Made by a program: the position numbers and the translations under genes. Of a stretch of DNA of 64,000 nt, positions 45,811 through 56,455 are shown one piece after another. The notes below the pieces were generated by a model. That model saw nothing but the letters and a program-made list of their open reading frames with translations, was not told the DNA's origin and ran no database searches. Every line of letters begins with the position of its first letter. Position 1 is the first letter of the stretch. Source of the stretch: Coriolopsis trogii (taxonomy: Eukaryota > Basidiomycota > Agaricomycetes > Polyporales > Polyporaceae); contig JAHYIO010000042.1 of NCBI GenBank assembly GCA_020543525.1, positions 186,001 to 250,000 on the forward strand, written 5' to 3'.

Positions 45811-48800
45811 TCAAGATGCAACGGACACAAGACCTATCTCCTCAACGAATTTGGCCTGATTGGAGTAAGGCACGTTCTTCGTGAGGGGGTCGGCCAATTG
45901 GTCCTCAGAAGCGACATAGTAGATCTCGACAGATCCCATCTCGACCTGTTCACGAATGAAGTGATAACGGATCTCTATGTGCTTGGTACGACGGTCAATG
46001 ACTGGATTGACAGACAAGAAGATCGAGCCTTGGTTGTCGAGACACAAAGGCGTTGGATCAGTCACGTCATCTCCGAGTTCATTGCCGAAGGTCCTCAGCC
46101 ATGCCAACTGACGACAAGTGTCGGAGGCCGCTTTATATTCCGCCTCGGTCGAGGAGAGCGAAATGGTAGGCTGACGCCTCGATGCCCACGATACAGCACC
46201 ACCTGCCATCAAGAAGACAAAGCCAGAGGTTGAGTGCCGATCATCACGGTCTTCCGCCCAGTCCGAATCTGAGTACGAAATCAGACCGTCATTAGACGCT
46301 CCCTTGTAGCGCAGCCGGTACGCCTTTGTTCCCTGAAGGTAATGCAGGACATACTTGGCATAGTTCATGTGCGCTTCAGAGGGATTGGCATTGTACTTGG
46401 ATAACCGTGTGACAGCAAAAGCAATATCAGGGCGCGTCCCGAGCATGGCGTACAAAAGACTGCCAATAAGACTCTGGTAGCGTTGCCTGAATGAATCGGA
46501 AGCGGGCTGATCGGTTTTCACCAAAACAGCACCAGCAGGGAGAGGAGTACGCGACGGTTTACAGTCAGCCATCTGGAAACGCTCAAGGACAGACTGGATA
46601 TACTCTTCCTGGTCGATGTCAAGTGTTCGAGTGGAACGATCTCGAGTGATGCGAAGACCAAGGAAGCGCTTGACTGGTCCCAAGTCCGTCATCTTGTACT
46701 GCTTAGAGAGAGAGCGCTTGACGTGCTTGATGTGACTAGACTGATCGCCAATGAGAAGTAGATCGTCGACATAGAGTACGACAATTGTTACGTGTTCCCC
46801 CCCTTGTCGCCGATATACGTAGATCCCGGCATCAGAATAGGTCCGTTGGAATCCCAAGTCAAGAAGCGACTGATGAATCTTCGCATTCCATTGACGCGAC
46901 GCCTGTTTAAGACCATAGATAGCCTTTTTGAGCAGACAGACGTGATCTTCCTTCCCAGGAACGACCCAGCCTTCGGGCTGTTCCATGTAGATTTCCTCTT
47001 CGAGATCGCCATTCAGAAACGCGGTCTTGACATCCATAGATTCGATGTCCCAGTCCTCAAGTGCAGCATGCGCAAGAAGATACCGGATAGACTCGAACCG
47101 CGCAACCGGAGAGAACGTCTCGTGATAGTCCTCACCCCATACTTGAGTAAAACCGCGAGCAACAAGACGAGCTTTATACCGCCCATCATGTTTAATGTCA
47201 TAAACCCAGCGGTTTGAGACGACGTGTCGACCTTTAGGACGAGGAACAAGTACCCAGGTCCTGTTCTCGATGAGCGAGTCATACTCCGACTTCTCAGCTT
47301 CGCGCCACTTAGGAGCATCAGGCAATCGCATGGCCTCCTTGTGGGATTGAGGAATACCAGCTTTCGACTGAGCAGCAGCGAGAAAAGCGAGGAAAGTCTC
47401 TGCCTCCCACTGATCTCCATCCGGATCTGTCCGAGCGTCAACATGAACCGGGTTCTCGTCACCATAGATGTTGTCCTGAGTCCTACTCGGGTGGGGAATG
47501 CCTGCTTTGTCACGACGAGGACGGTCACGAGCAATGCTAGGCTGATTATCTCCCACTGGTCTGTTACGACCACGACGGTGAGGAGGATGAGGAGCAGGAA
47601 CAGGCGGTGGTGTTGGAGGACGATCAGGGGCATTAGCCGGAGCAGGTGCTTCAGGCGCATCATCGTCTACAGAGTGATCAAGCGGTGGTGGGACATCAAG
47701 CGGAATGGGAAGGGGAATGTCCAGGATGTCGTTGGGATCGACCGAGTCAGAGTCGTCGTTCGAGGACTCATCCAACTGGTCATTCACAAACGGATTATCA
47801 CTGGGGGCGACAGGTTGATTGCCAGGAAGTTTTCGTGCAGGGAAAGACTCTTCATCGAATGTCACATCGCGGGACACGACGATAGAGCGGGTGGCCGGAT
47901 TCCAAAAACGATACCCCTTGGAACCCTGCTCATACCCCACGAAGATCATCTCGACTGCCTTCTTGTCGAGCTTCCCTTCGCGCTTCGCCTTCTGCACATG
48001 CACAAAGGCTTTGCACCCAAACACGCGGAAGTAGGAAACGTCCGGTATGGTGCCGTCCCACAACGTGATAGGGCATTGCCATTTGTGTCGTCGCATAGGT
48101 TGACGATTGTAGATATGAATGGCTGCATCGATGGCAAGTTGCCAGAAACCGTGACTAAGTCCAGCCTGATGTAACATACACAAAGCCTTCTCGGTGATGG
48201 TACGGTTCCAGCGTTCAGCACGTCCATTCTGTTGAGGTGAACCCGCAACTGTCTTCTGGTGCTCGATGCCATGCGAACGAAGAAGCTCGCTGAACTCGCT
48301 AGACGTGTATTCCCCCCCTCGATCAGAGCGGACTTTCTTGATCTTTTTACCGGTCTGAGTCTCAGCCCATGCCTTATAGTCGAGGAATGCTTTAACAGCG
48401 TCCGACTTGTGCTTAAGGTAGTAGGCGCGAGCAAGACCAGAGTAATCGTCAATGAAACCGGCAAAATACTTCCATCCTCCGATAGCCTGAGTACGCATCG
48501 GTCCATCGAGATCTGTATGGATGAGCTCGAGAACTTCAGTCGCACGCTTCTCAGAAGGTGGAAAGGGGGCGCGAGTGGATTTGCCAAAGGCACATCCGTC
48601 ACATGGCTCTTCATCCGCAGGATCAACGGCATCAACTCCCTTGGTGTTCTTAGGAAGATGACGTACCACGTCCTTGCCCGCATGACCAAAGCGACGATGC
48701 CAGGTCTTGAAGCGACGGACATTGAGGTGGACACGCTGACCATTACGGAGTTCGAGGAGCGTCCAGTACGTGTTGCTATTCGGGTTGTACCTCGCCTCAA

Positions 48801-50115
48801 GGATTTTTCGACCCATGATACGAATCATCGAACCATGTTTGACAGCACCATCAGGTAGCTTGTCAAAGATACACATGCGACCTTCGCCTTGGAACAAGGA
48901 ATAACCATTGCGCTCGATGGAGCCCGTCGAGAAAAGACGACCTTCCACATGCGGGATGTAGTAGACGTTGTTGAAGGTGACTGGGACGCTCTGATTATTG
49001 ATGTACGCGATCCCTTCAACCGTTCCCGATCCAAGCGCATGGATAACACTACTTTCACCTGACGCAGCCGTTCCAAAGGGAACAGTGGTCTCGAAAGGCT
49101 GGTAGGTAGAAAAGTCAGACATGTCGCCGGTGATATGTTGAGAGGCTCCTGAGTCCATAAGCCACATGGTCCACTTCGAGCTGTCCGAGGCCATAGCCTC
49201 ATCATAGAAAGAAGCAGCGATGTTCGAGGGACCCGAAAGTACGTTTACAGCAGATACAGACTCAGAGACGGCATGTGCATGGCTATGAGAAGTAGTGTCC
49301 TTGTTCTTCCCCTTGTCCTTGTCCTTATCCCTCTCCTTCTCCTTCTTCTTGCCCTTGGGACGCTTGTCTGGGTGCTTCTTGTAGCAGTTGGACTCGTGGT
49401 GAGAACTACCGCCACAGAAGGAGCAAGGACCCTTAGGCTTCGGCTTGGTCTGGGAGACCTTGTTGGCGGACTGTCCGTTCTTGCGCAATGACTCCTCGGC
49501 CAAGGTCTTCGACTGGATGTCGTCGAGGGTGACCTTGTCGATGTCCGTAATAGCCATTAGCGCAGAAACCATGGACTGGTAGGACTCGGGGACCTTCGAC
49601 AGCAACAGGAGAGCCTGCATGGTCTCGCTGAGCTTGACGCCGTTGCTATCGATGTCGCGAAGGCGGTTGATGATCTTCATCATCTGGTCCTGGAGAGGCT
49701 TTGAATCGTTCATGCGAGGCTCTGCAACGAGCGACTCGAACATGCCCCAGACGTGAGCACTGTTGGGCGTGCCAAACTTCGTCTTGATGGCGGCCCAGGT
49801 CTCAGCGGCTGTCATGGTATGAGGAGCAGCACCACCTTGACCCAGAACCTTCGCATCGAGGACGTAGTGGAAGTTCGGTGAGACCCGCATATACATCATG
49901 CCGCGAGCCTGCCCATTGAGCTTCTGCCATGCCTCTATGGCGACTAACTCCGCCGCAGTGGCAGTAGTACCGGCAGGAGAGGGCTCAGTCTTGGTGCCTT
50001 CGACAATCTCCCAACAGCCCATGAAGATGAAGTACCCCTTGAGCTTTGCAGCCCAGTCATTGTACTGGTTCGCCGAAGAAAGGATAGGGATCGAGTCGAT
50101 CTTGACATCTCCCAT
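45811..50115 (-). CDS. Copia Gag-Pol polyprotein
   Basis: 1434 codons from the ATG at 50115 (MGDVKIDSIPILSS), single frame without shift or stop between gag and pol. In order: Gag (UBN2/retrotran_gag-like, to about residue 190), a basic region and a CCHC zinc knuckle CSFCGGSSHHESNCYK, a Lys/Asp run, the aspartic protease site WLMDSGASQHITGD, the pre-integrase zinc finger (HRRFGH .. CDGCAFG), the integrase core with the D,D,E residues in HTDLDGP, RSDRGGEY and NGRAERW, a Pro-rich acidic spacer, RT with the active site VVLYVDDLLLIG, and RNase H with YSDSDWAEDRDDRHSTSGF. All catalytic residues are present. The frame is open for about 180 more codons upstream without an ATG. Confidence 0.97.
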   Translation of the reverse strand: MGDVKIDSIPILSSANQYNDWAAKLKGYFIFMGCWEIVEGTKTEPSPAGTTATAAELVAIEAWQKLNGQARGMMYMRVSPNFHYVLDAKVLGQGGAAPHTMTAAETWAAIKTKFGTPNSAHVWGMFESLVAEPRMNDSKPLQDQMMKIINRLRDIDSNGVKLSETMQALLLLSKVPESYQSMVSALMAITDIDKVTLDDIQSKTLAEESLRKNGQSANKVSQTKPKPKGPCSFCGGSSHHESNCYKKHPDKRPKGKKKEKERDKDKDKGKNKDTTSHSHAHAVSESVSAVNVLSGPSNIAASFYDEAMASDSSKWTMWLMDSGASQHITGDMSDFSTYQPFETTVPFGTAASGESSVIHALGSGTVEGIAYINNQSVPVTFNNVYYIPHVEGRLFSTGSIERNGYSLFQGEGRMCIFDKLPDGAVKHGSMIRIMGRKILEARYNPNSNTYWTLLELRNGQRVHLNVRRFKTWHRRFGHAGKDVVRHLPKNTKGVDAVDPADEEPCDGCAFGKSTRAPFPPSEKRATEVLELIHTDLDGPMRTQAIGGWKYFAGFIDDYSGLARAYYLKHKSDAVKAFLDYKAWAETQTGKKIKKVRSDRGGEYTSSEFSELLRSHGIEHQKTVAGSPQQNGRAERWNRTITEKALCMLHQAGLSHGFWQLAIDAAIHIYNRQPMRRHKWQCPITLWDGTIPDVSYFRVFGCKAFVHVQKAKREGKLDKKAVEMIFVGYEQGSKGYRFWNPATRSIVVSRDVTFDEESFPARKLPGNQPVAPSDNPFVNDQLDESSNDDSDSVDPNDILDIPLPIPLDVPPPLDHSVDDDAPEAPAPANAPDRPPTPPPVPAPHPPHRRGRNRPVGDNQPSIARDRPRRDKAGIPHPSRTQDNIYGDENPVHVDARTDPDGDQWEAETFLAFLAAAQSKAGIPQSHKEAMRLPDAPKWREAEKSEYDSLIENRTWVLVPRPKGRHVVSNRWVYDIKHDGRYKARLVARGFTQVWGEDYHETFSPVARFESIRYLLAHAALEDWDIESMDVKTAFLNGDLEEEIYMEQPEGWVVPGKEDHVCLLKKAIYGLKQASRQWNAKIHQSLLDLGFQRTYSDAGIYVYRRQGGEHVTIVVLYVDDLLLIGDQSSHIKHVKRSLSKQYKMTDLGPVKRFLGLRITRDRSTRTLDIDQEEYIQSVLERFQMADCKPSRTPLPAGAVLVKTDQPASDSFRQRYQSLIGSLLYAMLGTRPDIAFAVTRLSKYNANPSEAHMNYAKYVLHYLQGTKAYRLRYKGASNDGLISYSDSDWAEDRDDRHSTSGFVFLMAGGAVSWASRRQPTISLSSTEAEYKAASDTCRQLAWLRTFGNELGDDVTDPTPLCLDNQGSIFLSVNPVIDRRTKHIEIRYHFIREQVEMGSVEIYYVASEDQLADPLTKNVPYSNQAKFVEEIGLVSVAS

Positions 50116-50665
50116 GATTGAAAGCAGGTACTGAGAAGAGTGGAGATAATCCTCGTCGTCGAAGTCTAGAGTGAAGGATATAGGCGCAACAGATGGAAGC
50201 GCAGTGACGAGAGGAGGAGGAAGAGTTTCGATTGGAGAGAGATGCGGAGATGCGACGAGAGGGGTGTCGTATGGGGTGTTAGAGGCGAGAGGAAGCGCTA
50301 CGACAAGTGGTGTGTCGTAGGGTGTATCGGATGCGACTGGAAGAGCTGTGTTGACTCCAGCAAGAAACTCCTCGTCTGCTTGGTAGGGAGAGATAGGTTG
50401 CCAAGCGAACGATGTGGGATCTTCCGGTAAAGCAACGTTGTTGTACCGATGAGGACAGGGGCTCACGGCACAATTGTACCAACCGTCGCTTTGAAGGTGG
50501 GCGTCGACTTGTTCGTCAGAGTCCCAAATGTGTGGAAGATCCTCGCAGGATTCCTCGTTGCCTGAGCTGTCAGAGGATGCTTCTGTCGAAGTATCAACAA
50601 TGTCCTCGACTTCAGACTCAGAGGAATGAGGAGATGCTGGAAGAGTCGGCTCCAGAACGGTGGTT
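50116..50665 (-). other. Open upstream extension of the Gag frame
   Basis: The Gag frame continues in the 5' direction from the Gag ATG to a TGA near 50666 with no ATG in between. The translated part is acidic and Ser-rich and then holds a duplicated segment with SDTPYDTPLV and SNTPYDTPLV (near 50265-50335). It is either leader that happens to be open, or is translated after splicing or from a near-cognate codon. Confidence 0.5.
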
Positions 50666-51139
50666 CAAAGTATACGCGATGATTGACGTGCCACGTGCGA
50701 GGAAGGTGGACAGGGGCACCTTTTGAGGTGAACCAGAGAGCCAGTAAGCCGAAATTACCGACAATCCGGGTAGAAGTCGCCAACTGTGCCCAAGAAACGC
50801 TATAGTAACTACCGAGGCAAAAAGGTATCGTAAGGAGGGTCCGAACGGTTGTCCTCCGGTCCAAAGGTGCTAACCACCCCGGGTACAACAGCTGGCGGGC
50901 GCAAGTGCGTGGCCTGGCTGAGGGATGCCTGAATCACCCAGGTGCCTCGAGAGCACAACAGGTGTTACAACGATAGTAGACTAGAGACTGACTACGAAGC
51001 GCTCAGGGCTGCGTCACGAGCGCAGAAATGTCCCCCTGGCAGCAGTGTCGGCGGGCACAGTCAAGAGAGTAGGAAAGTGGGATGCACGGGCAGAGAGTCG
51101 ACGTACTAAGAGTTGCGCGCAGAGGTGTCGACAGAGAAG

Positions 51140-51168
51140 CAACCGATTAGAGCGCAGGGCTCATAACC
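51140..51168 (-). other. Primer-binding site matching an internal part of tRNA-Met
   Basis: Directly inside the 5' LTR. Read on the + strand the bases 51146-51168 look like the D-arm to anticodon loop of a tRNA with anticodon CAT (GATTAGAGC..GGGCTCATAACC). The minus strand is therefore complementary to an internal tRNA-Met segment, not to a 3' CCA end, the half-tRNA priming mode known from Drosophila copia and yeast Ty5. Confidence 0.7.
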
Positions 51169-51735
51169 TGATGAACTCTGAACCTGGAAGGCTTGGAGCG
51201 ACCTGTAAGTCACACAAAGAGAGATCTTCAGTCAGTGAGCGAACGACTATATTGCATAGTTTAGTACCTGTAAGTCACACAAAGAGAGACTACAAGTACT
51301 AGTAAGTAAAGTGTAGTAGAGCATAAGTAATGAGTGAGACTTACTCTTCAGTCAGTGAGCGAACGACTGAAGAGCAGAGGGGCAAACAGACTGCCTTATA
51401 TACTGGAGAGAGGAGTGCATGAGTAAGCGAATGAAGCAGTCACATGTTAACCATAGAGCGATGAGTAAGAGTCCGTACTCGGTGTATGAGTAAGAGCCGA
51501 GAGTATTCTGAGTAAGACATAAGGTCTAGAATGTTCCGGTGCATTGTAGAACGCACAGGAAGACAAGGGAACCATATGGTCATGGGAATGTACAGTAGTT
51601 TCGTAGAGAAAACCGTATATGGTAAGTAGAAACACAGCCTATAGTAAGCGCTATCTAAACATAGGTAAACATGACCATACAAAGGTTGTGTGCACAACTC
51701 CGGACCGGTAGAGCCGTAAATCCAGAATGTCAACA
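51169..51735 (-). repeat. 5' LTR of the copia element
   Basis: Same length as the 3' LTR, one mismatch in 567 bases. The minus-strand TATATAA at 51396-51402 should be the promoter of the element transcript. Confidence 0.95.
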
Positions 51736-51740
51736 CTTTT
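51736..51740. repeat. Target-site duplication, right
   Basis: CTTTT, identical to 45228-45232. Confidence 0.9.
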
Positions 51741-52504
51741 CGAGTCCGCCCTAGTCACAAAATAGTCACAGGTAAAGGCTATTGCTGCATATATAGTATG
51801 TATGCTACAGCTGACCACACCACGTGCTATTTCAGGCTCGCTTTACAGTAGTCTTAGCTTTGGAATTTCGTACTGGCATCAGGTCGATCGTGCCAAATTT
51901 GAGTACGACGGTGACACTCGGAGTGCTGCGTCTCGTCTCAGCAGCTGGTACCCCAATGACGTCCGTGCGAGCTTACTAGACTCCTCTCAATTACTTGGTA
52001 CGAGCCACATAGTATTGCAGCAGCATGACACTCTTGCCCCTGATAGATATTTAACACGCAGTTACCACTCAAAAAGGAGGCGTTGCAAAACCCTCACATC
52101 ATACGACGTGACGAGACATGTTTATACGATGCAAAGCCGCAGACCGGCTAATGAAGGCAGGTATTGCTTCGCATCCATGAGTCAACGCGTGACGGACGTC
52201 TCTTGCTGGTATCGAGTCAGGCTATTCACAATACATGGTCAGTCCCTGACATCTGCGACAGCCAAAAGACAGTCATATCTTGGGGTAGAAACACGGCATG
52301 CACAAATATACTTTGTCCGAATATCCGCTCTTCGACGGTATACAGCCTCGTCGCCAGGAATATGTAGCTGCCAGCGCTAGGGGAGGCGGACCACCATAGC
52401 CGTACAGATCGTGGAGCGTCCGTGAATCACATTCGAGTCCTAGAGTCTGGGATCGGCAATACGCTCATGTCGACTGCCTGCAGTCGCTCGGGCCTTGGCT
52501 ACGC
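51741..52504. other. Intergenic region right of the element
   Basis: No supported gene; the frame at 51802-52380 overlaps others and shows no motif. It is continuous with the sequence left of 45228 before insertion. Confidence 0.4.
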
Positions 52505-53730
52505 CTATTTGGACGGCTGCGGGTCGGACCCTCGCCTGTCGCCCCATAAGCCCGTGGCGTACACGCCGCGAACGTTCAGAGACACGAGGATGGCCGCGGC
52601 GAGGTATTCGGTGGCGGCGTGAAAGATGTAGAAGCCCGCTTTGGTACCGGGGGTGTTCTGCGATTCTGACGTGCCCGAGAGGAGGGACGGGGTGGACCAC
52701 CGTAGCACCCACAGCCTGTAGCAGCTGACGACCGCCTGTGCACGCGTAGGGAACCATACAGTCAGCCTCTAGCTCCAGACACTCGAGCACAGGCATGCGC
52801 GGCCTGGGAGGGTGGAACGTACCAGAAGGCTAGCCACGAGGAGCGTCCATAGGGCGGCATTCCTAGGGACACGAGGCATCCTGAGGAAGGCCCATGCTGC
52901 GCCGTGCGCTATAGCGAGGAGAAGGCAGATGGCCATCGTGTTGCCCGCGTACCTGTGCGATAGCAGCCCATCGAGTGTGCATCGTCAGCGTGCGGGGTGC
53001 AGAGACGGAGATAGGTTTAGGGAGTCCGGGATCGCGTCTCACGTACCAGAGCTTACGTACGAGTTCTGTGTGCTCCCCAGAGGCGATCACCTTCTTGTAC
53101 TCTACGGCCGCGACGACCATGACGACGACCGTGGCCACAAAACACAGGCCGGCAATGTCGCAGATACGGCGGATCCAGGCGCGCGTCCGGGGGTGGTCTG
53201 CGACCTCATCCTGGGCGTTGCTCTCAACGCGCATCGTACCCGACGACCCCTGGGGATCTCGCTCTGCCGGGGTGGTGTTCGGTCCCCGGCTGAGTTTCAT
53301 CGCGCGACGCATCGACGTCCCGAGCGTGGAGTATACCAAACCTGTGCGGAGCAGGAGGAGGAGGTCTTGGCCCATGGAGATGAAGCCGTTTCCGAGGGAG
53401 GCCTGAAAGTACAACTGGAAACCCTTGCTCGTGCGTAACGCCTCGTCGTGCGCAGCATGTGCGCGGAGAGCATACATCACAACGCTGCAGACATCTCCAC
53501 GTGAGTACTTCACCCTCGTGCAGAGGAACGAGGGAGGCTTACCGCTCCGCGCACAACGGGATCGTCCAGATGAGAGCGTAATTGCGCGTTCTGGGGTTGG
53601 CGACGCGCCAGATGGCGACTGGTACGAGAAGAGCGAAAAGGAGGGAGAAGAGGATGGAGGGTCCAAAATCACCAGAAAGTGGGACACCGCCAACCGGCGA
53701 AGGTGACCGATGAGTCGTGTTGGTGGACAT
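52505..53730 (-). CDS. Multi-pass membrane protein, family M copy 3
   Basis: Starts MSTNTTHRSPSPVGGVPLSG, then DFGPSILFSLLFALLVPVAI; exon 2 SVVMYALRAHAAHDEALR, LYFQASLGNGFISMGQDLLL, a polar loop with TPAERDPQGSSG, DHPRTRAWIRRICDIAGLCF and EYKKVIASGEHTELVRKLW; exon 3 starts near 52950 with YAGNTMAICLLL; the last exon AVVSCYRLWVLRWS to FYIFHAATEYLAAAILVSL, ending LWGDRRGSDPQPSK at a TAG at 52505. Exon junctions are at the same protein positions as in copies 1 and 2. Intact. Function unknown; see copies 1 and 2. Confidence 0.72.
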
Positions 53731-56455
53731 GGGCTGTGATTATGGAGAATTCGGAGTTGCTGCTATCCTGTCGAACGTCGTGAACCAAGGGGAGGTTATA
53801 AGGAGCGCAACAGAGCGCAGTGCTGGGGCGATGCGTGGGAAGGGTTACTCGCATGCACTGTGCAGGCTCAAGCTGCAGTCTTCATAACCGAAGGTAGTCG
53901 GTGAAGAAGCAACTGAAGCGGGCATCTTTCGCCTGCTGGTGTATCGTCCTATCATTTTGGCGCTGCCGATCATTAAATCAGCGTGGATGAATGTCAGAAG
54001 GTTGTAAACAGTACTCGCTGTCACTCGCGCTCTCAAAACATTGTTCCTGTTCAAAGTTATAGCTGCCTCACTGTCAGTAAGAGTCCGAGCTTGACAACTC
54101 TGTATATTTGGTCCTGACGAGCTAGAGAGCCAAACGCACGTGGTGAACACGAAGACGTCCACAGGTTTCTCGGGATTTCTGGACGCCGGAAGGACGGTGC
54201 CAGGTTCCTCGAACAGTACGTCAATATCCAAAACTACAACTACCCAGGGTACGGTCACTTGGGGACTGGTATTCGCCGCTCTGCTAGGAGAAGATTCGAT
54301 TCATATCAGTAGATATCTAGGAAAGCCAGTCTGAATCAGGAACTCCGAACGACTATACCATATTCGCCCCTTTCAAATAGAGATAGCAGCCGCGCCTCAT
54401 TCCGTCGGTGAGGATCGTATTTACAGCCTGTCGAGCACTTAGGAGTTGAAGTTGAGAACTGTACTCCAAAGACCGAACCTCACTTATGGTCATGGAGTAG
54501 CGCCAGTCAGCTTGTCAGACCGAAGACGCGCCTATAAGCGGCTTCATGACTGTGACGCACCCAACATTCCCTCTTCGCCGTCGACTGCGGGCCTGCTGTG
54601 GTTATATGCCCAGCGTCACGAGGATTACTTCGAAAGAGCTTATCCCGCAAACCCAGCTTCGAAAAGACGACCGCGAGGTGGCGAGGCTCTGCTTCAAGTT
54701 GACTCACGGCAGTTACATCCAAATCACGGTGAAGTCGTGCGAATTTTGTGAAGTCCTACTAGGGTCAAAAGTCGTCAACGATCGCATGCGCCACGGTGCA
54801 GCATGCTAGGGTCTATGTACGGACCGAGATCTAGTATCCATGGGCCATCGTAGATGGTAGTTTCCGAGACCTTGCGCTGTCACTGCGACTATCAGTATGA
54901 CCCGAGAGTAAGTTGAGCGGCGTCTCTTACCGCGCAAACCCACACCTTGACTACAACGCCTGGCCTCCCGTGAAGCGTCGGGAGTCACTCGTAGTGGATG
55001 CTAGCAATGATGCCTGCTTGGTCTTGGAATAGCTACGCATGTCCTCACCTATACGCAACTCACAAGAAGGAAGCTCCCTGAAGCACAGGCTACGGTCCAA
55101 CAATGCTTCGGGGCGAGTCGAGCTCGATATTGAGAGGGCAAAGCTTGAGTCGGAGGGGCTTCCGAGAACGTGAATGGTTTTCACCCAGCAATCTCGCCTC
55201 GCTGGCGTTTGATTCTGAGCAACACAAGGTTCTGGAAGGGATCGAGGGTGATGTTCCACTGGTCTGTGACACGTCAGTCCCACAAGAGTATACATCATAG
55301 TGCCGTGATCGCGCCTCCACTAGCACGAAATAGTCCCGACTGAGGAAGGCTAGGTTCGCGAAGTCCGCCACAATACGCGCGCAGTGGTTCCCTATGGATG
55401 TGCCCCACGGCTGTGCTGATGAGCAACATGTATGGACGCAAATGGAACTTGACCGACGATATACACGGAGTGTTGACTGCTGTAGCATGTGAGGATGGTG
55501 GACTGGTCGTCCACCATCGACACGTCGCGCAGGATGCGAGGCCGGACTGATACGCCAGAGTCGCAGGCGGAAGATTCGGTGGGCAGGACGCCTTCCATGA
55601 GCATGGGCGCATATACTGCGAAAACGGCGTGCGGTTCCTCTCAGAGCCTGAGTTGCTGTCTGACGAGTCGTGGTGGTTTCAAGAAAAGCTAAGGAGGTGG
55701 ATGTGAGTTTTGAGCGCTGTCTTACGTACCCTTTCTCACGCCCTCGCGCTCTCAGATCTCAGATCTCAGGCGATGTCGTCTCCTTGAACTCAAGTAATAC
55801 TTACTCAGGCTTCACGCCTTTCTTCAGTATATTGTGCCAATATGCCTGTCGCGAGTCACCGTCCGTCTTGTATTCTGCCAATACTCAACCGCATGATCCG
55901 CATCCTCGGGGTACCCTGCCTGTTTGTGTGCGTGCTATGTCTCCCGACAGCACTGTAGTAATCCTGGAATATTATTATTGGACCCTCTAGGCGATGACGC
56001 TGCACGAGATCATTCCGTGCAGACCAAGTACGCTCCCTCGGTCCCGAAACTGCAAACCCGGTATGGTGAGGGTAGCGAGTGGTACTGTGGTGAGGCTCTC
56101 GTACCTTCAAGTCGGGCGTCGCCATGTCGATCGGACTGCAGCGATACGTTGACCAGCGACCCTGCCTACACTCGCCGTTCCCGTATATGTGAAATATTCG
56201 AGAAGAAGGGTGACATGGCGCGCTGCATTGCGCACGTCGGAGGCGAGTCGTAGTTGATGCAGTGGGAATCACTATGCTCGATCGAAAGGTCGAGTTCAAA
56301 CTATGTCTTCGTAGGAACCCGTACAATAACCTGCTACACTGTGTTACCCTCCCGAGGCGTCTGGAGGCAGTAAAGTACAGGGGTGTCATCGTCAGTACAT
56401 TGCAACGGCCAGTACGATCGGGTCACTTGGTGTTTGCTTGGTAGTGCTATGAACG
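53731..56455. other. Gene-poor stretch of 2.7 kb
   Basis: No supported gene. The longest frames (55856-56389 minus, 177 codons; 53845-54258 minus, 137 codons) lack motifs and overlap equally long frames on the other strand. Sequence is of mixed composition with no obvious repeat. May be decayed coding or repeat DNA. Confidence 0.45.

Larger units (their letters stand above)
45228..51740 (-). mobile_element. Complete Ty1/copia LTR retrotransposon
   Basis: A 6.5-kb element read on the minus strand: 5' LTR 51169-51735, primer site, leader, one Gag-Pol frame, polypurine tract and 3' LTR 45233-45799, flanked by a perfect 5-bp duplication. Domain order Gag-protease-integrase-RT-RNase H places it in copia (Pseudoviridae-like) rather than gypsy. 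The LTRs, both 567 bases, differ at a single base (45547 C, 51483 T), and the 1434-codon frame has no stop or frameshift, so the insertion is recent and the copy may be competent. It landed between the membrane-protein gene of copy B and family M copy 3 and breaks no gene that I can see. Confidence 0.97.

Noticed and set aside
45504..45830. Frame of 108 codons in the LTR (also at 51440-51736)
   Set aside because: Lies in LTR sequence with its promoter and repeats; no coding signature, present only because the LTR is repeated.
47224..48174. 316-codon + strand frame inside the retrotransposon
   Set aside because: Antisense to integrase and the Pro-rich spacer of Gag-Pol; shadow frame.
50463..50888. 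141-codon leader frame upstream of Gag
   Set aside because: Different frame from Gag with no homology; overlaps the better-supported open extension of the Gag frame. Could be a real accessory frame but nothing supports it.
55856..56389. 177-codon minus frame
   Set aside because: Arg/Ser/Thr-rich without motif, overlapped by frames on the other strand.
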